From assembly GCA_024500155.1 (NCBI GenBank), contig CM044877.1, positions 26,293,501 to 26,357,500 on the forward strand: DNA of 64,000 nt. Reading direction: 5' to 3'. This stretch comes from Chenopodium formosanum (taxonomy: Eukaryota; Streptophyta; Magnoliopsida; Caryophyllales; Amaranthaceae). The notes below the pieces were generated by a model. It did no database searches and was not told the origin of the DNA. It saw only the letters and a program-made list of their open reading frames with translations. Each line of letters begins with the position of its first letter. Within the stretch, counting starts at the first letter, position 1. This document shows, one piece after another, positions 43,798-57,257 of this stretch. A program made the translations under genes and the position numbers.

Positions 43798-45738
43798 TGT
43801 AGGGAATATTTCACGCATCCCACACTTGAGCCCCATTGTAATCATACACTTAAGCATGGTGGCGTCCAAAGGGAAGGAAGCTGGAGTAAAATAGTCGCCA
43901 ACAAGATTTAGGAACTTGTAAACCGTTCACAAGGTGAAGGTTACACCCCTTCACGATCCATGAGATCGCAAACTCCATAGTGGTCTGGAACCATGACTGG
44001 ATATTCGAGGATGAAGGTACAAATCCAACCTAAAAGAGATTGAACTTGCCTTAAAAATAAGCCTATACTTTATTCTTCTCACATTCATGTGCGCTTTCTG
44101 ACTAACATACAATCAATAGGTTCACCCTAAACCTGTTTAATCTATGTTGGTTGAATAATACTGCAGAAACAAATCTATTATTAACGATCACTTGAATGAT
44201 AATCATATTAGCCTAAACAAGATTATTAATTATCTTATTAAACGTGATTACAAGTAAAAATTCCCTTTAAACATGCATAAAAGGCATGATCAAGCAACAA
44301 CAACAATAATATATCTCATGCAACATAATAATCACAATCATCATTATCATAATAATCTCAATCTCATGAAAGCATAATAATATTAGCAAGATCCTAGGTA
44401 TGATACTAAAAAGATTAATAACAAATCCTAGTATGTCACTAAACATTAAAGATCAAAGCTTTAACCCTAACATGATACTAACATGACTGAAGAGATAATA
44501 GGAAGCAACCAAAACATGATACTAGAGACATACATGATATTAGAAATATTAGTTATTACCCTAAATATGATACTAGGTACCATAAGGACATCCTAACATG
44601 ATTCAAGGAATTAAAATAATTAAAGCTTGATTTCTATATCAAAAGAATAACAAAGTAATTAAATTACTTACTTTGATGCCTCGCATCTCTTTCTAATAAC
44701 AAAATACACTTGTTAGTAACTTCAAGGAAAATATTAAATAAAAGAATTAATTAAATAATTGAAATAGGGATTTAGGACAAAGTCCTCATAAATTATCAAC
44801 CTTTCACATCTAGGGAGAAGCAACTTCGAATTTGGCTAGGTGTGTCTAGAAGTTGCGAATGTGGAATTTTGTAAAAGGGGAGGTTTAGAAAAAGAATAGA
44901 GAGAATAAGCTTCTAGCTTTTAGAAAGAGAAAGAATAGAATTAGATGGTTGTGAATGAATAAACACGGGGAAATACGACCCCTATTTATAAGAAAATAGT
45001 CCGGAATCAAAAGAAACAAATCAAAATTTGAATCGAAATAAAAATGACCCCTATCGCCAACGATAGAGCCCAGCGTGAAACGACAAGGATCACGCATGGC
45101 GATAGGCTCTATTGTTTGGCGACAGGTTTTGTCGTTTGGTGCTGGTTTAAGATAATACGCGCTTTTATACGGAATCCTCTTCTTAATATAATTAAGCATT
45201 TAAAACTCCATTTTAATTAATATTGAATTAGATTTTATCATAATAAAACACTTGTTTTATTTCAAACCAAATTCATTATTTTTCTTACAGAATAATTGTC
45301 AATCCTAATACCATTAGAACTCAAAATAACCTTCTAGACTATTCTAGAAGACTATAATCAATCCTAATAATTTTAGGAATAATACTTCATGGGCCCTCCG
45401 CTAGATCATTGGGCCATAAAACCATTTCAGACCCAATTTAGTATTTGGACCATAACTCCCTCATTATTCATTGGAATTGGGCTTATAATATATCATTGGA
45501 AAGCTTTTTACGAACTTGACCCAACTACACTATTATTGGACCCTTGTCACGGACCAAGCTAAATTGGACTGGCTATTTCCATAAATAGAGGATATTTTCA
45601 AAAATAGAAATAAAGTATTTTATTAAAACAACCGCATCACAAGACTTTTAACACTTTCACCTCATTCGATCACCAAGCGACGTGAAAAGTATTCATCACT
45701 AGGTTTGGTTTTTGGGGAGACACATTAAAGTGTCTATA
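43798..45738 (-). repeat. X element 5' LTR
   Basis: On the minus strand it begins near TATAGACACTTTAATG and ends ATATTCCCTACA, followed by the primer-site-like sequence. TATAAATA lies at 44990-44983 and TGTCGC/GCGACA words at 45139-45051 just upstream of it. It is homologous to 46679-47423, 59951-60436 and 63856-64000. Confidence 0.72.
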
Positions 45739-45748
45739 GTGGCACAAG

Positions 45749-46678
45749 ATGGTGAAGATCACTACGCCGAGTGGAGAAAAGATGGAAGTGACCACTGGCG
45801 AAGGCACTATGCTTGATGAATCTGAATCGTCTAGGTCCAAATCTGAGGTCGAGTTTGAGTTTGTTGATGAGTTTGTAAGTTCTATGGCCGACTACCTTTC
45901 TGCTATTGAGTCTTTTTCTGTAGTTGTTCCTAGTGTTGAGCCTCTTTTTGAGTCTCCTCCCTCTATCCTAAATAATTCCGGTAAGGTTGATGATGAGTAC
46001 CTTTGCTTACGATGTGAGTCATTCCCCTGAACTCTGATCAATATTGCTTTGCTAATGATAAAAATGACATAGATTTAATAAAAGCAATGGAAGAACATGA
46101 AAATAAAACTAGAATTATTGAAGATACAGAAACAGTTAATATTTCCACTGATACGACTATCAAAGAAGTTAAAATTGGATTAACACTAAGTCAATATGAA
46201 CGCAAAGAGCTAATTAACTTGCTTAGTGAATATTTTGATGTATTTGTTTGGCCATACACAGATATGCCAGGTAACACAGAAATAACTCGGCATACGATAC
46301 CACTTATTCTAGGTATGAAGCTTGTAAAAAAAAAGCTATGTCGTATGAAACCGGATGTGGCTCTCAAAATCAAGGAAGAAATAAGAAAGCAGCTGGCTGC
46401 AATTTTCATCAGAGTATCCAACTATCTAGAGTGGATAGCTAATGTGGTTCCAGTTCCAAAGAAAGATGGAAGGGTCAGGATGTGTGTTGATTACAGGGAT
46501 CTCAACAAGGCAAGCCCAAAAGATAGGTTCCCTCTACCTTAAATTGACATTTTGGTCGACAATATAGCAAACCATGCACTCCTCTCCTTCATGGACGGCT
46601 ATGCTGGATATAATCAAGTATTGATGGCCGAGGATGACATGGAGAAAACCACATTCATCACACAATGGGCTACATGTT
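45749..46678 (+). pseudogene. Truncated gypsy RT fragment
   Basis: An acidic linker ORF (45749-46030) is followed, in a different frame, by the start of a plant gypsy RT: DVFVWPYTDMPG, EIRKQLAAIF, VVPVPKKDGRVRMCVDYRDL and NKASPKDRFPLP. After TAA at 46540-46542 the same frame continues with VDNIANHALLSFMDGYAGYN and MEKTTFITQW, and then is cut by an X LTR at 46679. The YxDD active site is missing. It is what remains of an element into which X copies were inserted on both sides. Confidence 0.85.
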
Positions 46679-47423
46679 TGTAGGGAATATTTCAAGCATC
46701 TCATACTTGATCCCCATTTGGATCATACACTTAAGCATGGTGCGTCCAAAGGGAAGGAAACTATAGCAAAAGAGTCGCCAACAAGTTTTTAGGAACTTGT
46801 TAACCGTTCACAGGGTGAAGGTTACACCCCTTCACGATCCATGAGACTGCTAACTCGATAGTGGTCTGGAACTATGACTTGATATTCAAGGATGAAGATA
46901 CAACTCCAACCTAAAAGTGATTGAACCTACCCTAATAATAGGCCTCGACTTTATTCTTCTCGTATTCATGTGCGCTTTCTACTAACATGCAATGAATAGA
47001 TTAACCCTAAACCTGTATAATCTATGTTGGTTGAACATCAATGCACAAACAAACCTATTAACCATATTAGCCTAAATAAGATTATTAAATATCTTATTAA
47101 GCGAGATTACAAATACAAATTCCCCTTGAACATGAATAAAAGGCGTGATCAAGCAATAACAATAATAATATAAAGCAACATAATAATAACAATCATCACC
47201 ATAATAATATTCTCATCAAAGCATAATAGTATTAGCAAGATCTTAGGCATGATACTAACAAGATTAATAGCAAATCCTAGCATGTCACTAAACATTAAAG
47301 ATCAAATCTTTAACCCTTACATGATACTAACATGATATTGAAAAGAATAGGAAGCATCATATAGACATGATACTAGAGACATACTTGATATTAGAAATCT
47401 TAGTTATTACCCTAAACATGATA
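46679..47423 (-). repeat. X LTR, second copy, left part
   Basis: It is homologous to 43798-44560 and begins TGTAGGGAATATTTC on the plus strand. E2 is inserted at 47424; the LTR resumes at 59951 and stops short at about 60436. Confidence 0.7.
47419..47423. repeat. Target site duplication TGATA, left of E2
   Basis: TGATA here matches 59951-59955, and the X LTR sequence continues across the pair. This places E2 at 47424-59950. Confidence 0.7.
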
Positions 47424-47424
47424 T

Positions 47425-49134
47425 TGTAAGGAGGGTGATCCCATCGTAAGGGGGTCCTTCCTTATTAGATGCCCATGGCCATTTAAAAGCCTAGGACTTT
47501 ACACTTGTTAGGGTGTATTAAGATTTGAATTTCTAACTGTTTGGGAGACCTTGAATTAGAAATGATACTCTCATCACGCTTTTTTTGTAAGAAACAAGTA
47601 GGAGTCGCCAATGAGTTTTAGGAAAAGTCATAAACCTCGTTCATGCCTTTCTTCCATGTGAAGTTCATGGAATAATTAGCACGAATCATAAGTTTACCCA
47701 TGCCCAAATTGTTTTACATAAACTAGAAATGAGTTCGGGAGCGAGGGTACTAAGATAACGTCCCCTTTAGAGGGGAATCGCTATCTTAGCCCTAGTACGA
47801 CCTCTACTAGCTCTTCCTTTTTCACAATTTCATTACCAAACAATATATGCAATGTGACACCTAAAGACTAAGTTAGTTGATTTTATTTACAAGCATTAAT
47901 CACATAGGAATTACATTGCAAAAGTCGTTATTCTTTGTTTAATCAATATTCTTGAAAAGAAAAAAATAAACAATATTCTCCTTGTCTTAAGTGATAAAAC
48001 AACAATTAATTATCAAATTGTATTCTTGATTAACAAAAGAATACTATGTGATTTAATTAATTAAAATATTGTTTAAAGTGATAAAAAAACACTATTTATT
48101 CAATTAAAGTTATTTAAATAATTAAGGAAAAGTGATTTATCTTAGTGCTCAGGAAACTAACCATTCTTCTTTTATGTTAAATCTCCGTTTGATGTGTATA
48201 TGGACTTTCTTTCTTCTTTGTACCTCCAGGGAATTCAATGGATTCAATTAGGGATTGAAAGTATTTGGGAAGAGAGAAGAAAAAGTAGTATGATAGTAAG
48301 AGAAGTTGAGAGATTAGGGTTGTGAGAATACTAGTGTTTTAATTCTGAATTTTCGGTCCTCGTAATGCTGAACGAAGGCCCCTATTTATAGGCGTAGGGA
48401 TCCAGGTTTAGGGTTTTAGAGCCACTCCATTAGGTAGCGCGCACAACTCTCTGAGTCGCGCTGGGTGCCGCGCGCATCTCAATGAGTTGCGCGCGCCTGT
48501 AACTGATTAAGTTTTGTTGGTTTGCGGTTTGCCTTATACAAAAATGAGTTTTTAAAACTTCTAAAACTTTTGATTGCGGAGTCGGATTAAGGCATTTGAG
48601 ATATCATTGGAAAGCTCTGAATGTCTACTTTCCAATGACGTTAGAATAAGGTTAAATATGTTATTGATCAAAAGTTATGGCCGTTGGAGTGCAAGGGTTT
48701 CGGTTATAGGGCCCAGTTTAGTGTTTTGATCATAACTTCTTTGTTTTGGCTCGGAATTTGGCTTATAATACACCGTTGGAAAGCTCTTAGAAAGAGCTAT
48801 TCATATGTATAGGCCTTTCATGGGAATTTGATTGTTGTAATACCTGTGTTGGCTTGGTGTTTCAACAATGTAGGTTTTATTGGATCCAATCATTGCATTT
48901 GACACATTTTGTTCCGTTATTAATCATGTTTAAACATGTATGAACATGTTTTAGGCCTAATTATTAATCGAACAAGGCTCTAAGATAAATTGGTCTCAAA
49001 TAAGGGTTTCAACTTACTTCATAATGCATTTCTTAGTCCATAAACACTTCAACTTTGATCTAACATGAAGAATGGATTTTTGTAACATCATCACACTTCC
49101 TTTCTGGACAAGAGGCCAAAAGTAGGAGTCTACA
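47425..49134 (-). repeat. E2 3' LTR
   Basis: On the minus strand it starts TGTAGACTCCTACTTTTGG and ends TCACCCTCCTTACA (1710 bp). TATAAATA lies at 48390-48383 and GCGCGCAACT-type words at 48507-48435, directly upstream of it. Confidence 0.8.
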
Positions 49135-49148
49135 GTTAGCCCCCACTT
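49135..49148 (-). other. E2 polypurine tract
   Basis: AAGTGGGGGCTAAC on the minus strand abuts the 3' LTR. The same tract precedes the E1 LTR at 40788-40803. Confidence 0.75.
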
Positions 49149-52100
49149 TAATCGAGTCTAGAATAGACGATGATCAAAGTAGTCAAGGAAATAAATTTGA
49201 GACTCATTTTGTGAAGTTCCCTAAGAATAGAGAATCTTTTAGAAATGTTAAGGACGTCGAAACGATCCTTGGTTCGCTAAGTGTTTGAAACAAGTATCTA
49301 TTTAAGGCTAGAAAAAGTTATCTATAGTCTCAACGCGCTAAAGAATCTAAATTGACCCTTTGCAATTGTAGAACTCTTTTACAAGTAAAGGTGTTTTGGG
49401 TGATATCAAGTCATGAGAAGAGATCGGTTTTAAAAGGATAAAAGGGGATGATTTCCTCTCAATCGTGTCATCGTTGGTATAAAGTCCCTTGATATGTCAT
49501 TGAAACTTTAGCCTGACTTTAACAAAGTAAAAAAGATGAAAAGGGGTTTTTGCTATTCGAGCTGAAATGGTCCGGTATTCGAGCCGGATGTCCACAACAT
49601 AGAAATACATGTCTCAGGACTGGAGACATATATCCAAATCCAGTGAGATGGAATAAAGTCAGCAACTCTCTCAGCAGTTTTGTCCACAAGATGAGTACAC
49701 GTGTCTCAAGACTGGGGGCACGTGACTACATAGGCGCGACATTGTCTCGTCGCTTCTTTATACAGGGGATGATTCGACACCCTAACTGTCCGTAAGCTAG
49801 TAAGAGCACTAACTACCGTATTTGCTCCCATTCAAGAAGTGCCTATTCCTGATGGTTCGGCGCGTCTGTCGACTTGTGAGCTAACGCCTACAGTAATTCT
49901 CTACCTTTTAGTTCCGAGAGGTAGATCTCGCAATGCTTGGGCTGAAGTGAAATTTTACGCAACACCTATGCCGTACAATTTTGCGTCGTACAATATGCCA
50001 TTTGCATTTTTACGCTGCATGAAAACGCCTTCTTTTTGCTTTGGACGTGAAAAAAGAAGAAAACCCGGACATTTGTAACGTAAGTACAGTAAAATGACAA
50101 ACCTGTCTATGGGTGCTTTTACGTAAAGCACCACCACGGAACGTCTTAAGGCACTCTTACGAAAAACGTTCAAAATGTATGCTTAGGGAAGGCACAAAGC
50201 ACGGTGTGCATGCAAGATGATGCAAAAAACTAACAAAGAAGAAAAAAAACTACAAAATGCAAAGCAATTTAAAAGATTTTTATAATATGCGCGCCATTAC
50301 GTCTAATAACGAGCAAAAACCGTTGAAAAATTTATCAAACGAATCAAAATCTGGATACCGATCATTTTAGTAACCAGTATATGTGTGCAACTTAGTAGGT
50401 CGCGCTGGCCAGGCGCGCGCATCGTTTTGAGTTGCGCTGGTCCGTCACGCGCAACTAATTCAGTTGCGCACGACTTTTAAGTCAGCAAAAAGAGAATCGT
50501 TGAGCGCGATTTTTCATTTCGCTTTCTCTCTCCTTCCTTCACAATTTTCGCTTCTTTCTCTCTCTAAAGAGCTCGGATTTTCTTGTTTTTCGAAGCTAAA
50601 GGAAGTAGATCTCGTCCCTTATTCATATTTGCCATAATTCATTCATTATTGGCTGAATTTGGGCGATTTTCGAACCGTTAAACCCCAAATTTTGAATTTG
50701 GGGGTTTTTTATTCCACTTGTTTTCATGAATCTATTTGTTTGTCGTTGTGACATGCTTAAGCAATATATTGCAACAAATTTCATGTAAAGTGACAAAGTA
50801 TTGATCCTGTATGAGCATGCCAAGCATATATATATTTTTTGTACTAATTTGGACTTTGTGCTTGAACTTTATTGCTCGCATAGACTACACTTGTTAATTT
50901 TAATGTAAATTGAAGTGTTTAGAACGGCAATTATGCATTAGGATTATCAATGAAATTTTGAACTTTTATTATGCTACTCATGTTTATTATTATATTTTTT
51001 TTCTCATGCGTAAGTTGCAAAATTGGTTTTATCAAGATAAAAATAATCGATGGTTATTATTATTCACTTATAAAACTGTGATTTCAAGATTTGCACAAAA
51101 CTAGTTAGTTTAGGAAATTCTTGAAGAGATCATCGAACTGGTGTAGCATGGTTATATATCAGGTTTGTAAGCCCCCATTTTATATTTTCGAATGTTGTAG
51201 CCTCTTGTGTTGGGTGACTTCGATGATTTGCTTGTTGTCATTAATTAGACCCTTTCATGTTTCTTGAAATGGGTCTACAAATCCCGTATTTCGTCTTATT
51301 ATGATAACAACTAGGATCTTGGAAACAATTAAACTAGTGTGTTTAAACCGTTTTTTTACCATTGATAGTTTTAACAAAGATATTTGTTAATTATAGTAAT
51401 ATTGGTCATTCATTAGAACAAGTAAGGGAAAATGAAATGTTATTCAAATTTTTCATCTATTCTTGCTACATTTGAATTCTTTCTTTTAAGTTCAAATTTT
51501 GTCACTGTTTTGAATCTCGAGAAAGTAGATGTTATCCTCCTTGCGAAATTCCAATGTGTGCAATAATGGAGAATAATTTTAAATGAAGACTCCTTAATTT
51601 AGAATTTAGGAGTCTTTTGTTTACATTCTAACTCATGAAATAGTTTGTCTTATGTTAATAAAGTGTCTTGATACAATTTTCATGATGAATAATTGAGTAC
51701 TAAACTTTCATATGAGCAAGTATGTATCATGATTTTGTTTCTTTTGCTTTATACTAGTCATACTCTCTAATCTCTAGAGTAAATTGAAGTATTGAAACAA
51801 CAATTATGCCCTAGATTAGTTTTTGAAGTTGAAGTTTAAAATGGCTCGAGTATGTAACCTGTTTAATGGCCAAGTTCAGTTGCAAACTTAGTTTTCAAAG
51901 GAACAAAGTGATCATTAAATCATTGTGATGCATTTGAAAATTGTAAGGCTCGAGATCTACGTAAACCATTTGTAGCTTAGAAGATTCCCAAAAGGAGCTT
52001 GAATGGCATGAATATCTCATTTATTATTATTTTTTTTCTTGTGGATATTGGAGCCCCCATGTGTCGGGTTATGCGCATTCTTTCTATTTCACAAGTCTTG

Positions 52101-55100
52101 GAGCCCCCAATTTAGGGTAGTTCTAATGACTTGCTATCATTTAGGCCATTCATATGGTACTGAGATGGACCTATGTATATGTCCTATTTTGTTTTGAGAT
52201 ATTTAGGAAAATGACATAGCTTTCACATTTTAGTTACTGTCATGTTCAAGAAAGCAAGTTAGTTCTTTTCTTGTTTATAAACCAAAACAATTGTGTTTAA
52301 GGTTTAGTATATCATACCTAATATTTAAACGTTTGTAAAGATCATTTTGGTGATTTTATTCTCAAAGTTGATTTAGAACATAAAATATTTTCTTTGTTCT
52401 TTGATTTTGGTCTAGTAGGTGGTTTGTTTACCATTCCTTAGCTAATATTCGCAAAAAAAACTAAGCAAGAACAAGTTCGAGTCAAGAAGAAGTCAAATCA
52501 TAATTGATTCCTTTTGGAAATATTTATGTATATACATGTATCATCCAAACGGTTATTGAGAATCTGAAAATTTATTTATTTGAGAAAACAAAAAATTCAG
52601 AAAGGAAATTTTGAATACTATTTTTATTAGAAACATGTTGTTTCGAACTATAATTCAAAATTTGAAAAGGGATCCAATAATTATATAATTTTCAAAATTG
52701 GACCCAAAATGAAAAGAAAAGTCTAGCTCGTAATTGAGTGTGACTTTTTTGTCCAAGATTGATGAAGATAAGTTGTAATTTTCAACTTATTTCAACAAAG
52801 ATATGAAAATGTGAGCAAACTTTCGTATATCTGATTTTTCTGCTTGTCATCGTTGTCATATTTTTCTAATTAAAAGTGAAGTTCTTTCAATTAAATAAGT
52901 ACCGTAGTTTGAAAATGAATGTTTACCAAACTTAGGTTTGGTGAAGTGTTAAAATAATTTATAAAATCATTCAAATCACTTTCTAAAATATGGTCTCATT
53001 TTAAAATGAAAGTTAAGGTGAGACCTATATTTTAATTTGAAGCCCCAAGCGTAGACTTTATGTGGCTTTTGGAATTCATGTATGCATATGCTAGGGGAGG
53101 TTTCTCATGTTTATTTAAAGCCCCAAGACTTGTGTTTTTAATTTGTGGAATATTGCATATGTTTATCATAAATTGTTTGATCAAGTAACATAATTAATTA
53201 TCTTGGTCAAATAATAAGTGGTATTCTTCCCTTTGTCATTTAAAGTTATTAAGATGGTTCATAATAAGCTTTGCATGACATTGATTTTGCAGCATAAATA
53301 GCGTGTTCAAATCTGTAAATAGAGAGAAGTGGGGATGTCTTGGCTTTTTTAGGCCCCCTATTTGAGGCAAAGAGCGAAAAAATTATATTATTTTTGAGTA
53401 TTTTAGATGCCAAATGGATGGGATCATCCCGACTTACCCCCTTAAAAAGAAATGAACAACAAAGACGGATTTGTATAAAAAGGAAGGGGAATCCAATTTT
53501 CCCATAGAAGTATAAAGAAAGAAAATTAGACATGTTTTCGAAAATCAAGGATGATTGACTTAATATTTGAATCATCGTGATGACTTGGCAGTGAGGTATA
53601 TGTGTGATAGTGATAACGATCATTTTTTTTTTCATGTAGCGATCATGTTCAATCAATATTCCTCGCTTAGAGAAGATGGAGATATCCCACGTAGGCGGAC
53701 ATTTAAGTGAGAAGACCAATTCTCAAGATTTGTAAAAGATATCTAGAGTTGACATCGAGAGTGTGGATATATCAAATCAATTTATTGTATTAACTCGTTT
53801 TCTTTATAGGCAATGTATATAGAACTTGAATTACCTTGGTAATAAATAGCCCTATTATTAAAAGAAAATAAGATGATTGTTGTTTTGTATAGAGTGATAG
53901 TCATCTCATTTTTCTTGGAAAAAGATATGGAAAACATCGAATTTAGCTTGATTCGATTGCTTTACTAAATTGGTGTCATCAAGCCAATGGCTATCAAATC
54001 ATCCAAATCATTTGATTTTTTATTTTTTTTATTTTTTTATGATTTTGTAATCATAACTCAACACTTCATGCATTTTATATATGGGCATGACTACTCAATA
54101 GTAGGTCCATATGTGCAAAGGCCTAAGGTTGGCCATATTTTCATGGAATGATGATTTTGGTACATGGTTATGGTCTACCTTAAGGAGGGCCATTCCAAGG
54201 TTGTAACGTGGCTAGGCTTGGGGTTATGAAGAATGGATTGGCTCAAGTATACTCCCAAAATCCTTACTTTTGGTGCTTCTTAAATTAAAATCATTCTGCT
54301 TTGTGTGGCAATGTCCTACATTAGGTGCCTTTTCCTTGTCCTCTCACTCTCTTTTTTTTTTCTATCTCTTTTTTTTTTTTTTTTGACAAGTTTTGTTTTG
54401 GGTTTAGAACGATTTCTTTCTTTCTTTTGCATTGGATCTTTCCTTTTGGGTTTAGAATAACTTTGTGTCCCCCTCTTATGTTTTGTTCCCCCAATTTCCT
54501 ATTTGTATCTCTTTGCACCATTCTCATCCAAAGGTTCGGAGTAATGTAGGTTGAATAATTAAGGCTCAATTGACGAGGCTCAAAATGGGTGCCAAAAATT
54601 TATTTTTTCTAAGGTCAAGAACATGGGATTATCTTTGTGGAGTTTCAAGTTGCCTCCAGTGTTGGTGAAATCATCATATCCTTTCTTTGTGGTCCAAAGA
54701 TGGGCCTCTTTTCGTTCGATAAATCTAGGAAGCCAAAGCTTATCAAGATTCTTAAAGTGTTGAGTATGTATGCCTTTTGATATTGCTTGTTTGTATGTAT
54801 ACGTTTTATTTAATTCAAGTCAATAACAATAAAGAGATTGAAAAGAGAACAAGATATACGTACTTGAAAATATATTTTTTTTATCCATTAATTAATGAGA
54901 GTACAAAATAAGTAGATTCGACAACATGAATCTCTTAGTCTATCATAAAAAACAAAGGAAAAAAACAAAACAAGACCTAGGGTGCTACACTTAAATTGTT
55001 GAAAACTTCTTGAGATTGCGTCTTCGAGCTTTGTCCATTTCTGACGTAGGTGAAATCCTCCCTAAAAATCAAGTCCATCTATATGATTCATGGTTTTATC

Positions 55101-55138
55101 AAGTCCCTTTCAATTAATGTTCCCACAATATAGACTTT
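49149..55138. other. E2 interior without recognisable genes
   Basis: This is AT-rich. 49149-50800 is the inverted match to E1, with palindromic words at 50383-50474 and a CT-rich leader-like run at 50515-50575 on the plus strand. From about 50850 to 52800 two diverged segments of about 0.9 kb repeat in tandem (for example GCCCCCATTTT at 51172 and GCCCCCAATTT at 52106). The rest has only short frames without similarity to known proteins. Confidence 0.5.
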
Positions 55139-55838
55139 TTAAAATGTGTCTAAACAAAGGTATTGTAAATGGCACTTGTATGGTGGATACATATTGTCTA
55201 TGAACTTTGGGACAAGTTCATGATCCGGAGGTCTTTGTGGAATAAGAGCAACCTTTGATCGCCACTTGGAAAAGATGTCAATGAAGCCTTCTTCTTCCCC
55301 TTGCTTAAGCAATTTGAGATCGCGCAAAGTAGTTGTGAGCTCGATGTTACCTCCATATTGGGTTAAAAACGCTTTTACAACGTCACTCCAAGTGGACGTT
55401 TGTTTTGAATCGAGGTTATAAAACCATGATCTAGAAGTTGGGTCCAATGAAAGAGGAAAAATACATGCATATAGGCTTGGCTCAACCTTCAATGCCATAA
55501 TTCAAATAAAGCTCATTAAGTGAGTTTTAGGATTGTCTGTAACCTTAAAGGTTGGCAAATCCATAGTCAAGAACTTTTTTGGGAGAGTCTTGCCACTAGG
55601 TTGTGGTGCAAGCTCATAATTGAAGTACTTATTCCCTTAGTTACCTCGAAGGACAAGTTTCTCCAAGGCCTCTACTCTTTCGGCTCTTGCTTTTTCTTGC
55701 AGAATGTTTTCTTTATCTGCTTTTATTTTAGCCTTTTCTGCTTTTTTTATGAGCCTTCATTTGGGCTTCTTCTTCTCGTAGGTCCTTTAGGTTTTTGAGT
55801 TCCTCTCTAAGTTTCTCCAATGCTTCTTTGTCACCCAT
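55139..55838 (-). pseudogene. E2 gag remnant
   Basis: From ATG 55838 the frame encodes a Lys/Glu-rich coiled coil (LEKLREELKNLKDLREEE). It shifts by one base near 55745, meets TAA near 55637 and TGA near 55502, and continues as a Ty3/gypsy Gag core: PLSLDPTSRSWFYNLD, WSDVVKAFLTQYGGNIELTT, GFIDIFSKWRSKVALI, ELVPKFIDNM. The position next to the 5' LTR fits E2's orientation. No zinc knuckle or protease follows. Confidence 0.8.
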
Positions 55839-57118
55839 GATTGGACTAGTATACGAATGTGGAAGATGATCTAGTAATGTGTATCACGAGAAATTGAGCG
55901 CGTTCACTTAAACCTTTTCTGCCAAGCATTCAAACAATGAACCAAATTAGAAATGATTGTTTTATTTCTTTTTTTTTTAATCCTTGTAATACGAATTCAC
56001 TTTAAGCAAGTTTGTTGATGAAAAATATCAAAAAATTCACGACAATCATTAATGGAATGTCTTGTGTTGACTTCAACCAGGTAATCATCTACGGATTTTA
56101 CTTTAAATGAATTGTTTTCGAAAAAGGTAGAAGAGAAAGACAAAAAATTTGGAATGAAAATGCTCATCAAATTTTTATTAGGAATATTAATCAACCTGAA
56201 CATACTCCTTAAAATGATCAAATATACTATGTTATTTGTTGATCACTTAGATTGCAATAGAGATCTATATCATTTTTTTTTCAATTACGATTCTCATATT
56301 GCTCATATTTAAAGGATAATATTTTACTATTTGCTTAAAAAGAATGATGGCCTCCAAATGTAAAATCCAAGAAATAATTAAATCATTTTCTCGGTTTTAT
56401 CATTCATTATCTTCTCTCTTTAATTATTTTTTTTATTTTTAATTTTTTTTTTTTTTAGTGTGAGGCAATCATCCTAAGTAAAGTTCTCGGGATTTTCTTT
56501 TTAAACCATAGAAGAGGTAAATAAATTATACTCTTAAATCAAGGTTGATCAATTACAACTAAAAAATGATGAACACGAAAATAGGCACGTTTAAGAATAA
56601 ACATATTGACGACGTCCTATTAAGAGATGCGAACTTCTAACGACGAACCTCATAAAAAGTAATGTCATTAGCTTAATTATAAAGTACATAAACGAATCAT
56701 CATAATCAAAAATAGTATCGCGCATAATTTTCCGTCTTGCGCTAAGGTGGAAAGTGCATCTTCAAGAGTAGCATCTACCACGTGCGTTTTTTTATTTTAT
56801 TTATTTTTTTTTTTTTTTTTGCGAAAACGCAAACAGAACGATAAAAAAAATTTATTTTTCTTTTTGCAAAAACACAAAAGAAACGATAATTTTTTTTTTT
56901 TTTCATAAATGCTAAAAGAATGATAAATTTTTTTTTTTTTTGTGAAAACGCAAAAAAAAAACGATAACAAAAAAAAGTTGATCATAGTAGAAGTTAGACA
57001 ATGATTTTAGCCAAAGAGATATTTTTAGCACCTACTTAACGATTAACCTTGAAACGGTAGTATCGTTTTCTCCGTATGATATTGCTCGTAACAAGTCAAA
57101 GTCAACGTTGAACAGTGG
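55839..57118. other. E2 5' leader, AT-rich
   Basis: There is no gene. From about 56790 to 57000 it contains three or four degenerate ~50-bp units of poly-T followed by 'gcgaaaacgcaaa.agaacgata'. The same motif recurs at 57236-57250, where the MULE-like element is inserted. Confidence 0.5.
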
Positions 57119-57212
57119 GCGCGCGTAAGACACAGTGTTGCGTGAAGGTGTCGCGTGCAACTTCAGAACTTGCGCTTAGAGGGCGAGCGCAACTTTGACA
57201 GTTGCGCGTGCC
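57119..57212. repeat. GCGCGCAACT-type word cluster in the E2 leader
   Basis: Several words of the AGTTGCGC / GCGCAACT type are present, the same family as in the E LTRs. It lies close to the 5' LTR, as in the Athila-like leader. Confidence 0.7.
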
Positions 57213-57257
57213 ACCTGGTAAGTTCATTTTTTTTTTTGCGAAAACGCAATTTTTTTT

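Noticed and set aside
44885..45199. Minus-strand frame of 104 codons in the X LTR
   Set aside because: It lies across the TATA box and word cluster of an LTR and is not kept in the second copy.
45739..46678. A single small retrotransposon made of the two X LTRs around the RT fragment
   Set aside because: Neither LTR has a primer site or polypurine tract facing the RT fragment. The primer-site-like sequence is on the far side (43775-43792), and the RT is in the opposite orientation.
53249..53719. Minus-strand frame of 156 codons in the E2 interior
   Set aside because: Low-complexity AT-rich DNA, no recognisable domain, and no counterpart in E1. A distant gene remnant cannot be excluded.
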